DNA of 64,000 bases from Obelidium mucronatum (GCA_025765595.1 JAIVFH010000138.1:1-64000), one strand, 5' to 3'. Shown: positions 10,881-23,077, numbered from the stretch's first letter. Program-made: numbers and translations. The notes: generated by a model not told the origin, from the letters alone.

Positions 10881-13697
10881 ATGACTTCTCAAAGAGCTTT
10901 AATGCCACTTGATCTTATTATCGCTCTCTTCGAAGTGAGTATATCCCCACACTCATCCCTTGATTACAGGCTACTACTACAACTACCCCACACACACGCA
11001 ATATTCGCTCTTCGGGACTTCCTTCTTTACTTCTCCTCTTCTTTTTTCATCTTCGTTTTCTCGCTCTTTACTGGGATTCCCTGAGCGAATGGGCACTCTG
11101 CTGGCATGGACGTGTTATTTAAAATGCTTGATTCTCCAACTTGAATGACTGACTGACGGACGCGTCTTCCAACTGACATCACCTCAAACCCACACCACCA
11201 CCAGCACCAACTTTTATTAACTCTCTCTTCTCTTTACTTTTATTAACTCTCTTTTCTCTTTACTTTTATTCAGGTCGTTTTACTTGCAGTTGTTGCCGCG
11301 CTTGTCGCCTGCGACGCTGCCGCCTGCGCTGCCGCCTGGCACCAGGCCTTCACCGCTCACTACCACTTTGGCCTCGCCAAAGACCAAAAGGCTCTTGTCA
11401 GAAAGTGCCAGTCCTTGTCCGAGGCGAATGCGGACCTTGTCTCGGAATCAAGAGCAACTGGCACCGAGAACCGCAATTTAAAGGCCGAAGTGCGCGCTGC
11501 GAATGCCGCACATGTGGAGACGGAATCACAGCTGAGAGAAGCAACGCGTGCGTTTTTTATTTTTGGGGATGTTTTATTTTTGTATTCGTGCATGCTGGTT
11601 TTTAACTTATTCTTCGAACAGGCGAGCGCTGCAGTCTCAAGCACCAACTGGCGGAATCGAGAAACCGCGAGCTGGACCTTTCTGAGTGCGTATTCGGGGT
11701 TTTCTATTTTCTTTCAGTGTGGGGGTTAACCAAACAAACAAAACCTAATTAGGGACCTGGCTCGGCTGACGGTGAAGGAAAAGGACACGGCGGCCCAGCT
11801 TGCCATCCTGATCCGCGAGGCGCGCGGCCTTGACCAAGAAGTGTCTGCGGCATCCATTCTGGTGAGTTTTTTATTTACAGTAGTTCATTGTTGAGTTTTT
11901 GTTCACTGAGCACTTTTTTTTGTATTTATTTTTTTTCAGGGTGCCGCACAAACGGCCAAAGTGGAAAGCCTCGTTTCTCAGCTTACCTGGGAGCGCAGCA
12001 TTTCGCAGCACGCGGCATTTGCATTGCTGGCCGAAATTACTGCCCTGAAGAGCAAAGTCGAGCTCTTCCAAGTGGCAGCCGTGCCACTTGTGCCATCGGC
12101 CGCACATACGATTATAGCTTTGGAAATTGGTGCGCCCATCGACGAAACTGTTTCGCTAGTGTCTGAGGTTCCTCAGAACATGGATGCGCTTATTGCCAAC
12201 TTGCCACCCCTCCCAGAATCGCCGGCTTCATTGCCGAAGTTTGAGGTTCTCACTCCACAACCTGCTGCAATCGACATCATCGCCACGGTATCGCCTGTAG
12301 CTGCCGTATTGGTTGAAGTTTCTTCCATGCTATCATGTCCAGCTATTGCGGAAGATGTTTCATCTGTTGAGAATGCCGTTGCTCCCCCTGTGGAGAAGTC
12401 TATTGTGGCTGAAGCTCTAGTTCCAAGTCCCGCGCCGTTTGCTGATATTGCTGCTGCGCCAGCTGTTTACTTCTCTGTATCTGTCAAGGAACACGTGCAA
12501 AGTCTTGAGTGTTTGGAAACTGCTGCCAGAACCGCTTTTACTGCTGCTGCCAGACTACCATCTACACCTCCATCCTCCACCACCACCACCACTGTCCATC
12601 AATCCGCGGAACTGAGCACCGCGGCTGAGTTGGTTTCTCCTACACCACTAACGCCTTCCACCTTCACCGCCCACCAATCCGCGGAACCGAGCACCGCGGC
12701 TGAGTTGGTTTCTCTTCCACTACTACTACTTTCCACCACCACTGTCCACCAATCCGCGGAATTGAGCACCGCGGCTGATTTGGTTTCTCTCGCCATCTTT
12801 AGAGATCAAGGAGAAGGAGATGATGTGGATGCCATGTTTATCGACATGCCGGACACCGAGGCGCCAGTTTGTTGTTTTGGGAATGACTGGGCGGCAGATA
12901 TGGCGGAAGCTGAAGACCACGAAGAAGCAATGGTGGCGATGTTGACAGCATGCTTACAAGGCAATGTGTTGGACGTTGTTGCGCCAGCTGCCGAGGAATC
13001 CTTGGTGGCATCTGATGCTACTGCTGACACAGACCTGTTCGCGTTTTGTGAAACTTCTCCGGTTATGGAGACGTGTGTGGCCCACGAAGCGGTGGTTATT
13101 TTTGGGGACGCTGATGTTGTCATGCAGGAGGCAGCAACTCAAGATGAGGGCTTGATGGAAGCCGCTGCTGTTGAAGACAGGCCTCAACTGGCGGAATCGC
13201 TGAAGCGCCGCCAGCTTCGCGAGCCCGCTTCAATAGCCAAGCGCCATGCTCGAGCTGCCCGAGAGACGGCTGCGCGTCTTGAGGTTTCCGTGGCAGTGGA
13301 AGCTGATGAGGATGTGGTGATGGGGACTGTCGAAGACCCACCAACGGTGCTGCGAGTTGCTCGCAAGGAATACAGCTGGGCGGCAAGAGTGGAGCGCCTC
13401 GCTTTGGCAGCTCGGAGGAGCCCGGTACCTAGCCAGCAGGGTCTCGATGGACCAGCTGTGGCGGTGGTGGCACGGTCGGCGGAAGAAGCCAGCTCACTGG
13501 ATATCTTTGCCAGTGTCTGCTGCGCCCAGGCTGTGGTTCTGCCTCTTGCAATGGAGGAAATTGACCGTCTTGCCGAAATCGAGGCGCAGGCTCCCGTTGC
13601 GCTCACTTTGCTGTCTGAGGCACGTCAGATTCTCGATGCCATTGAGCCTGAAGAGGACATGACGGAAGAGGATCTGGATGACCTCTTTTCAGAGTAA
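10881..13697 (+). CDS. Membrane-anchored coiled-coil protein (unrecognised), five exons
   Basis: Exons 10881-10934, 11274-11547, 11622-11685, 11753-11861 and 11940-13697 join cleanly (donors GTGAGT, GTGCGT, GTGCGT, GTGAGT). The start, MTSQRALMPLDLIIALFE, leads into a hydrophobic segment VVLLAVVAALVACDAAACAAA, so the N terminus is probably a signal anchor. Residues ~45-200 are Ala/Glu/Lys/Arg-rich coiled coil (ENRNLKAEVRAANAAHVETE, LARLTVKEKDTAAQLAILIR). The long last exon is an acidic, Ala/Val/Pro-rich region with three imperfect copies of an HQSAE.STAAELVS repeat (12590-12790) and an acidic tail ending MTEEDLDDLFSE. A TATA-like ATTATAAAAAA abuts the start codon. No known family is recognised. 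A frameshifted paralogue lies at 16.56-17.28 kb. Confidence 0.7.
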
Positions 13698-13762
13698 TGA
13701 TCTTGGAGAGAGAGGGAAAGCGGGGATGAGGGGGATTCGGGACTATTTTTTATTTCACTGTT

Positions 13763-13970
13763 GTGGGGAGTTGTTCCGCGAGATCCCGTGAATCTCATCA
13801 AATATCGCCGTGTTGGATCTTGAAAACTGCAAACTGGATGTGTGGGGAGTTGTTCCATGAGGTCTCGTGAATCTCACCAAAATCGCCAAGTTAAAGAAAC
13901 AAATGGAAGCTTGAAATATGGGGAGTTCCAAGGGGTCCTGTGAATCCCACCAATCACTGCAATAGAATAT
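13763..13970 (+). repeat. Degenerate ~80-bp tandem repeat, three units
   Basis: TGGGGAG occurs at 13763, 13843 and 13919. Each is followed by GTTCC..., a GRTCYYGTGAATC motif and YYCAYCA. Spacing is 80 then 76 bp. It fills part of the gap between the coiled-coil gene and the 191-bp array. Confidence 0.75.
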
Positions 13971-14034
13971 CCAGAGTCAGAAAAGTGGATGCCAGTCAAA
14001 GTACACAGAAACAATCTTATCGTTAGCCCCGAAA

Positions 14035-16130
14035 GTCTGCTCCCTCTCTCCAGTCAGGTCTCTTTAACCCCAGTTGGGTGGGGACTTACTTGGATATCTT
14101 ACCACGACTCAAGCACTACTTTCGAACCGATTCTCGCTATAAAGGACCTCATTAATCCGGGCGAAACGAGGGGTCTATTTCTGCTGCCGCCGCCGCCACT
14201 ATTTGGAAAAAAACCATCGAAGTCCATCATCAAAAGTGGTGCTACCGCTCTTCCGCCAGGTCTCTTTAACCCCGGGAGAGCGGGAAGCCAATTGGGCCCA
14301 ACTTCGCAACCTTGGAACCGGCAGCCTTGGAACCGACTCTCGCCATTAAAGGACCTCATTAATCCTGGCGAGAGGAGGGGTCTGACTGTTTCGCCGTCGC
14401 CGCCAACACCACTGGGAAAAAAAGCAGCAAAATTCCATCATCAAAAGTGGTGCTACCGCTCTTCCGTCAGGTCTCTTTAACCCCGGGAGAGCGGGAAGCC
14501 AATTGGGCCCAACTTCGAAACCTTGGAACCGACTCCCGCCGTTAAAGGACCTCATTAATCCTGGCGAGAGGAGGGGTCTGTTCTGTCGCAGCCGTAGCCA
14601 TTACCACTGGAAAACTCCAATCATCTTCATCAAAAGTAGTGTCTCCATTCTCCAGCCAGGTCTCTTTAACCCCTGGAGAGCGCCGGTGCTACTTGGGTCT
14701 CATCTTTCGCTTTTTGGAACCGACTCCCGCCGTTAAAGAACCTCATTAATCCTGGCGAGAGGAGGGGTCTGTTCTGTCGCAGCCGTAGCCATTACCACTG
14801 GAAAACTCCAATCATCTTCATCAAAAGTAGTGTCTCCATTCTCCAGCCAGGTCTCTTTAACCCCTGGAGAGCGCCGGTGCTACTTGGGTCTCATCTTTCG
14901 CTTTTTGGAACCGACTCTCGCCATAAAAGGACCTCATTAATCCTGGCGAGAGGAGGGGTCTGTTCTGTCGCAGCCGTAGCCATTACCACTGGAAAACTCC
15001 AATCATCTTCATCAAAAGTAGTGTCTCCATTCTCCAGCCAGGTCTCTTTAACCCCTGGAGAGCGCCGGTGCTACTTGGGTCTCATCTTTCGCTTTTTGGA
15101 ACCGACTCTCGCCATAAAAGGACCTCATTAATCCTGGCGAGAGGAGGGGTCTGTTCTGTCGCAGCCGTAGCCATTACCACAGGAAAACTCCAATCATCTT
15201 CATCAAAAGTAGTGTCTCCATTCTCCAGCCAGGTCTCTTTAACCCCTGGAGAGCGCCGGTGCTACTTGGGTCTCATCTTTCGCTTTTTGGAACCGACTCT
15301 CGCCATAAAAGGACCTCATTAATCCTGGCGAGAGGAGGGGTCTGTTCTGTCGCAGCCGTAGCCATTACCACTGGAAAACTCCAATCATCTTCATCAAAAG
15401 TAGTGTCTCCATTCTCCAGCCAGGTCTCTTTAACCCCTGGAGAGCGCCGGTGCTACTTGGGTCTCATCTTTCGCTTTTTGGAACCGACTCTCGCCATAAA
15501 AGGACCTCATTAATCCTGGCGAGAGGAGGGGTCTGTTCTGTCGCAGCCGTAGCCATTACCACAGGAAAACTCCAATCATCTTCATCAAAAGTAGTGTCTC
15601 CATTCTCCAGCCAGGTCTCTTTAACCCCTGGAGAGCGCCGGTGCTACTTGGGTCTCATCTTTCGCTTTTTGGAACCGACTCCCGCCGTTAAAGGACCTCA
15701 TTAATCCTGGCGAGAGGAGGGGTCTGTTCTGTCGCAGCCGTAGCCATTACCACTGGAAAACTCCAATCATCTTCATCAAAAGTAGTGTCTCCATTCTCCA
15801 GCCAGGTCTCTTTAACCCCTGGAGAGCGCCGGTGCTACTTGGGTCTCATCTTTCGCTTTTTGGAACCGACTCTCGCCATTAAAGGACCTCATTAATCCTG
15901 GCGAGAGGAGGGGTCTGTTTCGGCCGCCGCCACCGTCGCTGCCACTGCCACTACTGCCAAAATGCCATTATCAAAAATGGTGCCGCCGCTCTTCCGTCAG
16001 GTCACTTTCGCATCGGGAGAGCAAGAAGCTACTTGGGTCCAGCTTCGCTTCCTTGGAACCGACTGTTGCCATTATAGGACCTCATTAATCCTTGCGAGAG
16101 GGCGCACCATCCAACCAAAATTTGGCCAGC
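14035..16130 (+). repeat. 191-bp tandem array, about 11 units
   Basis: GGTCTCTTTAACCCC recurs at 14057, 14259, 14470, 14659 and 14850, and then every 191 bp to about 15.8 kb. A diverged final unit lies near 16.0 kb. The central units are nearly identical; the first three and the last are diverged and differ in length, as expected for an array homogenised in its middle. Each unit also carries GGACCTCATTAATCCTGG, which is weakly palindromic. Because 191 is not a multiple of three, the 84-residue ORFs in each unit are by-products. Confidence 0.95.
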
Positions 16131-16560
16131 AACTTCCTGGTTGACCTTTAGTCACCGGGTTCTTTTTCTTTCTTTTTTTCGTTTTGAGTTCCTGTTCCTA
16201 TGCGGTAAGCAAGTCCTTTTTTATGATTTGAAACATTTTTGGATTTATCGCTGTCTGGGCCTTTAGTGAGTCCATCTTGTTTTTTCAGATTCCAAACTCC
16301 AACTAATCAATTGAACCGCAGGCTCGACGCGAATTTTTTTTCTGTTTATATCTCTTTCATTGATTGATTTTCATTGTTTCGTTTTCTTTTTGGCTGTTGA
16401 ATATGAAAATGGTATAAAGTAAAAGATTAGTCTCTCCATTATAATGCCAGCGGCACAATTCATTAAAGCTTATTATCAAGGACTGGAAGTTAATATTTAT
16501 AGAAGGAAAGAGCGGCGCAGTGCTGCGGTTTGTTTGTTTCACTCTTTTTTTTTCCAATCT
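16131..16560. other. AT-rich spacer, no gene recognised
   Basis: Pyrimidine-rich sequence between the 191-bp array and the coiled-coil relic. Parts may be intron of the relic, because an acceptor-like CTGCAG lies just before 16564. Confidence 0.4.
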
Positions 16561-16818
16561 GCAGAGGAGTGTCGCGAGCTGAGGGAGGCGTTGGAACGCG
16601 AACGCGACCTGGAAGAGTGAGTTTTTATTTATTATTATTATTATTATTTTATTTTATTTAGCAATGCACCACAAAAAAATTGCGGTACCAGAGATCTTGT
16701 CCGCATGACAAGATTCGAGGAGTTGGGGGCAAGAGAGATATTGAAGTTAAAAAGCGACTTCCTGGATTTGGAAATCCATCATTCCGCCATTTTGAAACTT
16801 GTGAGTTTTCTTTCTTCA

Positions 16819-16870
<52 letters not shown>

Positions 16871-17283
16871 ATTCAATATGATTTTAACTGAGTTTTTATG
16901 TTGTTTCTTTATCAGGATACTACTCAAAAAGCCCAAGATGAACAAGAGGTGGAAGCCCAAGCCCAGAAAAAAGTGTGTAAGCTTTTGACCGAAGTGGCAC
17001 TCCTCAAGAGCCAGATTGGGCTGCTTCCAGTGGCAAGCCTTCCACTGGTGGAATCGGGAACTGCCGAGACTCAAGTGTCTCGCAAAAGCCGTTCCAGCAG
17101 CTCCCGAAACACATTGTCATGCTGGAAGTGGTGGCAGAAGTGGTTCCCCAACCCACCCTTCCGGACTCGGTGGCCGGGACGGATCTCGAGCTCCTCGTGG
17201 CTGTGTGCGAAAGTGCGCCTGTCTCGGCGGTGGCAGCAGCGGAGGAAAGTTTTCGTGACCTGTTCGCTTTGATTGAGGTTTGA
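16561..17283 (+). pseudogene. Decayed paralogue of the coiled-coil gene
   Basis: Exon-like 16564-16617 reads AEECRELREALERERDLEE. After an intron carrying 48 T come exons ending ...LLTEVALLKSQIGLLPVASLPLV. That matches LLAEITALKSKVELFQVAAVPLV of the gene at 10.88-13.70 kb. The frame then breaks near 17090-17105, after SRKSRSS. It resumes in another frame (LPKHIVMLEVVAEVVPQPTL ... ESFRDLFALIEV) to a stop at 17281-17283. A single-base lesion in a truncated duplicate is the simplest reading. Confidence 0.6.
16821..16868 (+). repeat. Poly-T tract (48 T)
   Basis: An uninterrupted T run inside an intron-like segment of the coiled-coil relic. Its true length is uncertain in any assembly. Confidence 0.9.
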
Positions 17284-17337
17284 GGGATCTTTCAACGGTT
17301 TTCAAGAGCAGTAAAAGCAATGGAAGCGAATGAAAAC

Positions 17338-17395
17338 GTCTGGTAGATGCTTCCACACAGACTATTCCAGGAGAACTGAAGTGAAGTTGCGCACT
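17338..17395 (+). pseudogene. Relic of a coiled-coil exon (inverted-duplication block)
   Basis: Matches, in inverse orientation, the exon at about 43890-43955 (shared CCACACAGACT and GAAGTGAAGTTG). Only this short piece remains on the left arm. Confidence 0.6.
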
Positions 17396-17459
17396 AGCTG
17401 GGGCATTTTAACGGGTACCAAGCCAATAATTTTGCAAAAACCTCAATAATTTTGCAAAA

Positions 17460-17690
17460 ACCTTTTTGTGGAAAAATAAACCACATCTGCGAAAGCAGAA
17501 AGCACACGTGTTCTCCAATCTACAAGTCGGAAGTAGTATTTGAGTAAGCGCATTATATTCGAAGTCAAGCGTTTTGATACTGATCCACCCGTGAACTTTA
17601 TCCTGACAGTTTGTTGAGAGAAAGGATGAGGTGTTCGAGATCAATAGCGAAAATGCCTGGCACTGGACCAGTGAATTTTTAAAGCTGATT
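17460..17690 (-). pseudogene. F-box/LRR relic, copy 3
   Basis: Read on the minus strand, 17690-17555 matches the middle of the LRR gene at 43.07-43.2 kb (CTCGAACACCTCATCCTTTC, CACGGGTGGATCA). Bases 17545-17460 match sequence downstream of that gene at 43.72-43.81 kb (CTACTTCCGACTTG, GGAGAACACGTGTG). The LRR C terminus between them is deleted and in-frame stops are present. It is collinear with the right arm but inverted. Confidence 0.75.
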
Positions 17691-17947
17691 CGGCAACATT
17701 CTCCGGAAGTTCTAACTTTGTGATGTCTGAGAAGCAGGACCGTCACAATTACCGGCAAATGACAGCGAAATAAAAAGTTTTGAAACTATGCCCGAGATGT
17801 TGTTGCCAAAGCGTCATTTTCATGGATCAGCTGACAAGGAATACATCGATTTCTCATTCAAAAACAACAGATTATGGATGTGGTACAACATGTATTTCAT
17901 GCCAAGTCTTGTTATAATTTATGGGTTAAAGTAGAAAAACGTAGGAA

Positions 17948-19442
17948 TCACTTCAATTTGTTTCCAGGGTGAAGCATGCCTTTGAAGACTGGCTCTAAAA
18001 CATCATGTCGTGCAGAAGATACTGATGCCTTCATTAGAGATTTTGACTTTGATTTCAAAACAGAGTGTAGCAACGAATGTTGAATTTTCAAAGCTGCCGA
18101 AACAGAAAGGGTCACATTTCATTCTTACAAGATTTGAAAGAACGAAAAAGGAAAAAACAAAAAAAGAAAGGTGCGTACCAAGTTTATCTTGATCAGCCTT
18201 GATTCCCATCGTCTTCTTTACAATTTTATGGTCTTGAAGAACATTCAAGTTGTACAATGCTGAAGTAGTCAATTGACTCAGTATCTGGTCTCGTACAGGA
18301 TCCAGATTTTTAGCAGCTTCGTCCACGTTTATAGATTCTGCAGCAAGAATTTCGCGAGCAGCCGATAAATCAGCTTCAGAGATGGATGGATTCAATTCGA
18401 TATCTCCAAGACCAAGTGGAAGTTCCTTCAAATTGATTTTGGATGGATTGATATTGCGTCTGGGTTTGTACATTTGAATCGTTTCTTTGACTGATATCAA
18501 GGCGTTCGAAGAATCAAACTGGGGAGCAAATGACTGGAATGGGTCGTATGCTGCGAAATCAACTGCAACAATGAAAGATATTAGCTGTATGTTTTTTCAT
18601 CTAGCGGTTCAGTAAGTTCACCTGCGAGCATGGCGGAGATGCCCAAATGCTTATGTTTGCTGGTTTTCACGCCGTCAAAGCGAGAGACAGCGCCCAGATC
18701 AGGAATTTGAGCTTTGCTGAGTTCCAAGTTAGGGTGGATATATACAGGAGTCAAGTTGTCGTCAATCTCTGGAAATATGAAAATGGGTGAGTTCGTCAAT
18801 GGGAAGATTACACGTGCGAAAGTTACCAGAAACCCGATAAAAGTCTTCGGGTAAGATACCCGAGTACGCATTCGTAAAGAGAAGCGATCCGTCGATATTC
18901 CTGCGCGCCAGCGACACTTTCTGTGCTTGATACGGTGGAGCAAGTCAGCGCCCGCCACACCCACTCGCGCGCAACAAACCCCCGAACGAGTCGCCGTCCT
19001 TCACTGAGTATTTCGCGCCAACGCCTTTGTCCTTCGCGACTTGGAATTCGTCAGCCGCAAGGCGCATCACTTGGCGCACAGCCAGAATTGCCGCCGCCGC
19101 GTTTTCGTCTTTTCCGAGTTTTGCGGCGGCGTGAAAGAGCAGCGCTTCCACGTCGCTCTGATTTGTTTTGTTTTTGTTTTTGTTTTTGGTTTTGTTTTTC
19201 TGTTGAGTCCATCAAAGTCCACTCAGAGCCCACCTGCAGCGCCGCAAACGACTCGTGGCTTCGCGCTTTGATTTCTTCGAGATTTCGCGGGCGGCCGTCG
19301 ACTTCTTCCTGGCAAAGGAGCTGCTTCGGATCCTCCCTAAGGCCAACAGTCAACAACCACTCGGATGCGGAACAGGAGTAAGGCGCTCAGCTTACTCAAT
19401 CAGCAAATCAACAACGTCGGCAAGCGTCACTGGGGCGTCCAT
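17948..19442 (-). CDS. Gene X, left copy (conserved duplicate, function unknown)
   Basis: Start ATG at 19442 (MDAPVTLADVVDLLIE), stop at 17950-17948. Its seven exons mirror the right copy at 38964-40456. The predicted protein of about 370 residues is soluble. It contains an Ala-rich helical segment (ENAAAAILAVRQVMRLAADE), a conserved-looking SRFDGVKTSKHKHLGISAML motif and a C-terminal helical region ending HPGNKLK. Exons of the two copies are almost identical (one seen difference: AKNLDP here, AKNMDP on the right), while introns differ clearly in sequence and in one donor (GTGAAC here, GTAAAC there). No family is recognised; no signal peptide or membrane helix is seen. Both copies look intact. 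Confidence 0.7.
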
Positions 19443-19466
19443 CAATGTGTGATTTATTTATTTTAT

Positions 19467-22400
19467 AGATATTTATATGTTCTGTATATGGATGTTACGA
19501 CTCACAAGACGTAACACCGGGTGCTTCGTGAAGACTCGAAAAAATTTAATTTCGACAATTCGATCTCATTCCGAAACATTCCGAAACATCGAAGGCGTGA
19601 AACTACGTGAACGATGGCACTGCAATTGTCAAGAATAAACATTTACTTTATTAAACTTTCATTCTCTCTTTAAGGCTCATCGAAAAAGAATCAATTCCTC
19701 TCTTGCAATTTTCCTTCACAAACGCATCCAGCTCCTTCTGCAGCTCCGCAACACTCACCAAATCACTACACCCACTATCTTTCGCCACTTTTTTGATGTA
19801 TTTATATATGGTGAGTCTTGTTGTATACACTTTTGTCTTCCTATTGATTCGTTTCCCACCTTCCATCCACTGTCGCCATTTCACCCCATGCTCCTTTTCA
19901 ATACTGAGGACCGATTGCTTCCCACAGAGTCCGGTTTCGAATTCATGGAAACATTGTGATATTTCGCTTCCCTTTGTCAGTTGGAAGAAGTGGTAGATGT
20001 TTGGATCACCGTCTACTGCAGCAGGGGGAACAGCGGCGGTAGAAGGAGCCATAGCCGCGGCTGTACCCGCCGGAATGGGTTCGTTTGGCAGAATGGGTAC
20101 CGCTGGTTGTGGAGCCGTTGCCAGTGGGGTCGTTGCAGTAGCCAGTGGGTGCATTGTTGCTGTTGGAATTACACGTTGCAAGACTTCTGCTGTTTGCATC
20201 GGGGTTTGATCCACCATTGACCCCACAAACATGGCTGTTTGATTCAAAGCAACGGCATGGTTCATCGATGCCGCCGCCTGAGCCATGAAGCTGGTGGCGT
20301 GGGAACTCGTAGTCAGAGCTTGCACCCGCTTTGAAAGAAATCCATTAGTGTGGCATATCAAATAAAGAAAGAAAGTTACCAAATATTCATCGCGAATTAA
20401 GCGCTGCTCCTGCGAAACTGCCGCCATGTGACAGTCCAGTCTCAAGATGGCCGCATTGTTGCTTCGGACCTCGGTGCTCAGAGAGTCCAGCTTTTCGTTG
20501 GCATCCAAAACGCCCTCCATAATTGCAGTACGCTGTTGAACTCCTTCATGCTGGGATTGCCGAATTGCTGTTGCCACGAGCGGGACCGCTCTTTCAATTT
20601 GGGCGTGATGACTGTCGTCGATCCCAAATGACGCTCGAGATTGTCTGGCGCTCTCACGGTAGGCCTTGAATGCATCATTATCAAATAAGAAGCAATTCAA
20701 GAATGGATCGTTTTCTCCAACAGCAGTCATGTATTCCGCCTGAATAGTGTTTAGATTATCATCACCAATGCCCAACTAACTTACATTGTCCATCTTTTCC
20801 GCCATGTCCTGAAACAGCATGGATTGCTGGTGCCTCATAACCCTGATGTAATCCATCTCCGAAATAGCAGTTTCGCTGCCGTAGAACTGTTCATAATGGC
20901 CACTTTCAATGTTTGCATTAACTTTGGCCTCTTCGTCGTCCAAAAAATCGAAGGCCAATTTCAACAACTCGTCTGGGACTTTTGTAAGTTCCCGCAGACA
21001 GTTATAGGTGCCTATTTAACCATATTATTGTTGCGCTTTTATGTCAACCTATTTACCTGATTCCTTTTCCCAGTTGGCAAGAACTCGTGATGCAGGACAT
21101 GAAAAACTAAACTGATAGCATGCTAGTTGCGAGTCCAGTCGGTTGCGTGCTGCCAGGCTCATAGCGCCAGGATCTATAGAGCGATTCAACATTTGCATAT
21201 TTCCGCTGACGCGGCTGAGGTGTGCTTTTTTCTTTTAAAAAAAAACATCAGTTTCATTGCGTCACAGAAAACACGTTGCATAAACTTACTTTCGAAATGA
21301 TGCCGCTGGATTTCATTTGTTCATCCAGAGCCTTGTACATTTTGCCGTAAGTGGGATTCCCCAACACCTTTTCCTTGTAGAATAGTTCGCGCTTCGACAC
21401 CTCTGGCTTTTGCCATGTTTTTCCGGCTATTTCTGAATACAGTCCGCGAGCCTGGAGGGTGCGACGTTGAGGTTGGACGGTGCGACGTTGAGGTTGATTT
21501 GATTTTTTTAGCTAAGAAAAATAACAAATTAACATCCGGAAAAAGAAAAGCAAACCTGTAGTTCCACAATCCAACCCCATGCACAACTCATCACATCTTT
21601 ATGACGAAAAAATGCAAAATGTTCAGCTCGTTGAAAATGGTTTGTTTTCGACTCATTTGTGCGCCCAACTAAAATAACAACATCTCCTCCAGTGACACTT
21701 TCGCGCTCCAGCGTATACAAAAAGGCATCCTTCCAATGCCAATCACGAGCTAGTTGGTGCCTCGCAACCGCCTGCTTATCAACATGAAGCGTAGCAAGCT
21801 CAATGAACTTTTTGTTTTCAAGGAGCCCCAACGTCAACGATCTCCATTGAGTTTTGTCCACCCTCATTGTAATATCTTCCAGTCCAGCATCATCCAATCG
21901 CGCAGCCTTATCTTTCGAGAAATTCTGCTTGTGTTCTTTCAAAAAACTGCCGATTGATGTTTCTCGCGGATACGGATAGGGATTGTTTGGCTGAATTCAA
22001 TCAAGGACAGAAGTTAGAAATAGTTCTTTATTATCAAATAAAAGTCTTACAGTATGAGTTTTTTGCCAGCAATACAGATGAACCAATGCGTTCACAACCA
22101 CTCTTATTGAGTGGTGGCTCAATGTTCGATCAGATCTACCATTCATAAGCGCTTCATAATCAGGATGCCGGTAAATAACTTCTCCTTCTTTATCTCGTCG
22201 CTCAATAACTGTAATTTTTCCGGCTATGCTTCGTGTTGTCCTTCTTTGAAATGTGTTTGAAGACTTTCGACCACGCGCTTTGAGGCCTCGGCTCTGAATA
22301 TGTTTAAGAAATACTAGCATTCTTGTTTCGTTCACAAATTCGTCTGGATATTGCTGCTCGCGGCACCAATTCTGACAACACCACATTAGAATGTCCGATG

Positions 22401-23077
22401 CACTACAAAAATAAAATCACCTTGTACTCCTTTTGATGTTCCAAATAAATCTTCGTCCCTTTTTGTTGATTGTGTGCCCAGTCTGATTGCTGTCGAAGAG
22501 CTAGCTGCTCGTTGAAGTGCAGTGTTGATGCTATTTCGAAAGCACCGTATTCATCACCCGTATCTGATGCAGCTTCTTCGTCATTGATTTGCTCAACAGA
22601 TTCCTCAACTTCACAAACAGCATTGGTGTTTGTTGCTGTTGGGGGTTGTTCGAAGGAGCCAGTTCTCTGCCGTTTTCTTGAATTACTTGCGGAAGCTGAT
22701 GCAAAAGATGAGGATTGCTGTGGACTAAATCTTTGAGAGTTTGGTGGGCGGCCTCGCCTACGTGGCACAGGTATTGGGGACTCCGGCAGTGCTGCAGGTA
22801 CAATGTTCATCGCGCTGCCTCGAGAGCGAGCGATAACTGACACATTGGTGCCATGCGGATTTCTTGTAGCAGAGAGCATGTGTTAGTTTTCAGGATGTTT
22901 TTCAAATGGTTTTTGTGCCTCAAACGTTGGGAGAGGCTGGGGGGTGAAGAGCTCAATTATATCTTGAATAAATTTGAGCGGGCCTTTTAATATTTTGAAT
23001 ATTTGCGTACTCTTCACGGACACGTCTTCACAGGGGTAGGGAAAAATTTTTTTTTTGGGTGAAGAGTCAAAATATAC
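19467..23077 (-). mobile_element. Crypton-type DNA transposon
   Basis: The segment encodes a tyrosine-recombinase-like protein with a GCR1-like DNA-binding C terminus, the hallmark of fungal Cryptons. Its limits are the points where homology between the two duplication arms stops (19466/38940 on one side, 23078/36736 on the other). TTTATTTTA occurs at both borders (19457-19465 and 23079-23087). Inverted motifs lie inside the ends: GTTACG..CGTAAC at 19494-19515 and ACTCTTCAC..GTGAAGAGT at 23009-23067. No terminal inverted repeats are seen, as expected for the class. Confidence 0.75.
19651..22879 (-). CDS. Crypton tyrosine recombinase with GCR1_C-like domain
   Basis: Multi-exon, minus strand. 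The first exon (22879-~22420) has an AT-hook-like PRRRGRPPN. Middle exons (22386-21529) contain the core-binding region and a KTNHFQRAEHFAFFRHKDV segment, which matches the conserved K-T-N-x(n)-RHKD part of fungal Crypton/Ndc10-like recombinases. An exon near 21300-21440 reads GLYSEIAGKTWQKPE. The next (~21240-21065) begins with HLSRVSG, which could be the HxxR box, and has LACYQ as a candidate catalytic Tyr region. The last exons (20967-19651) end in a GCR1_C-like domain (GVKWRQWMEGGKRINRKTKV ... YKYIKKVAKDSG). Such enzymes excise and insert circular DNA intermediates. Exact exon borders and intactness are not proven. Confidence 0.72.

Noticed and set aside
14877..15704. A series of identical 84-codon ORFs in the 191-bp array
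   Set aside because: Each ORF ends within the next unit because 191 is not divisible by three. No splice structure links them.
14035..16130. CRISPR-like regular repeats
   Set aside because: The whole 191-bp unit is repeated with no unique spacers, and the host is a eukaryote. It is a tandem array.
19651..22879. Cellular GCR1-like transcription factor instead of a transposon
   Set aside because: The GCR1-like domain is joined to a tyrosine-recombinase-like region with KTN...RHKD and HxxR-type boxes, and the segment is an insert relative to the other arm. A Crypton fits better.
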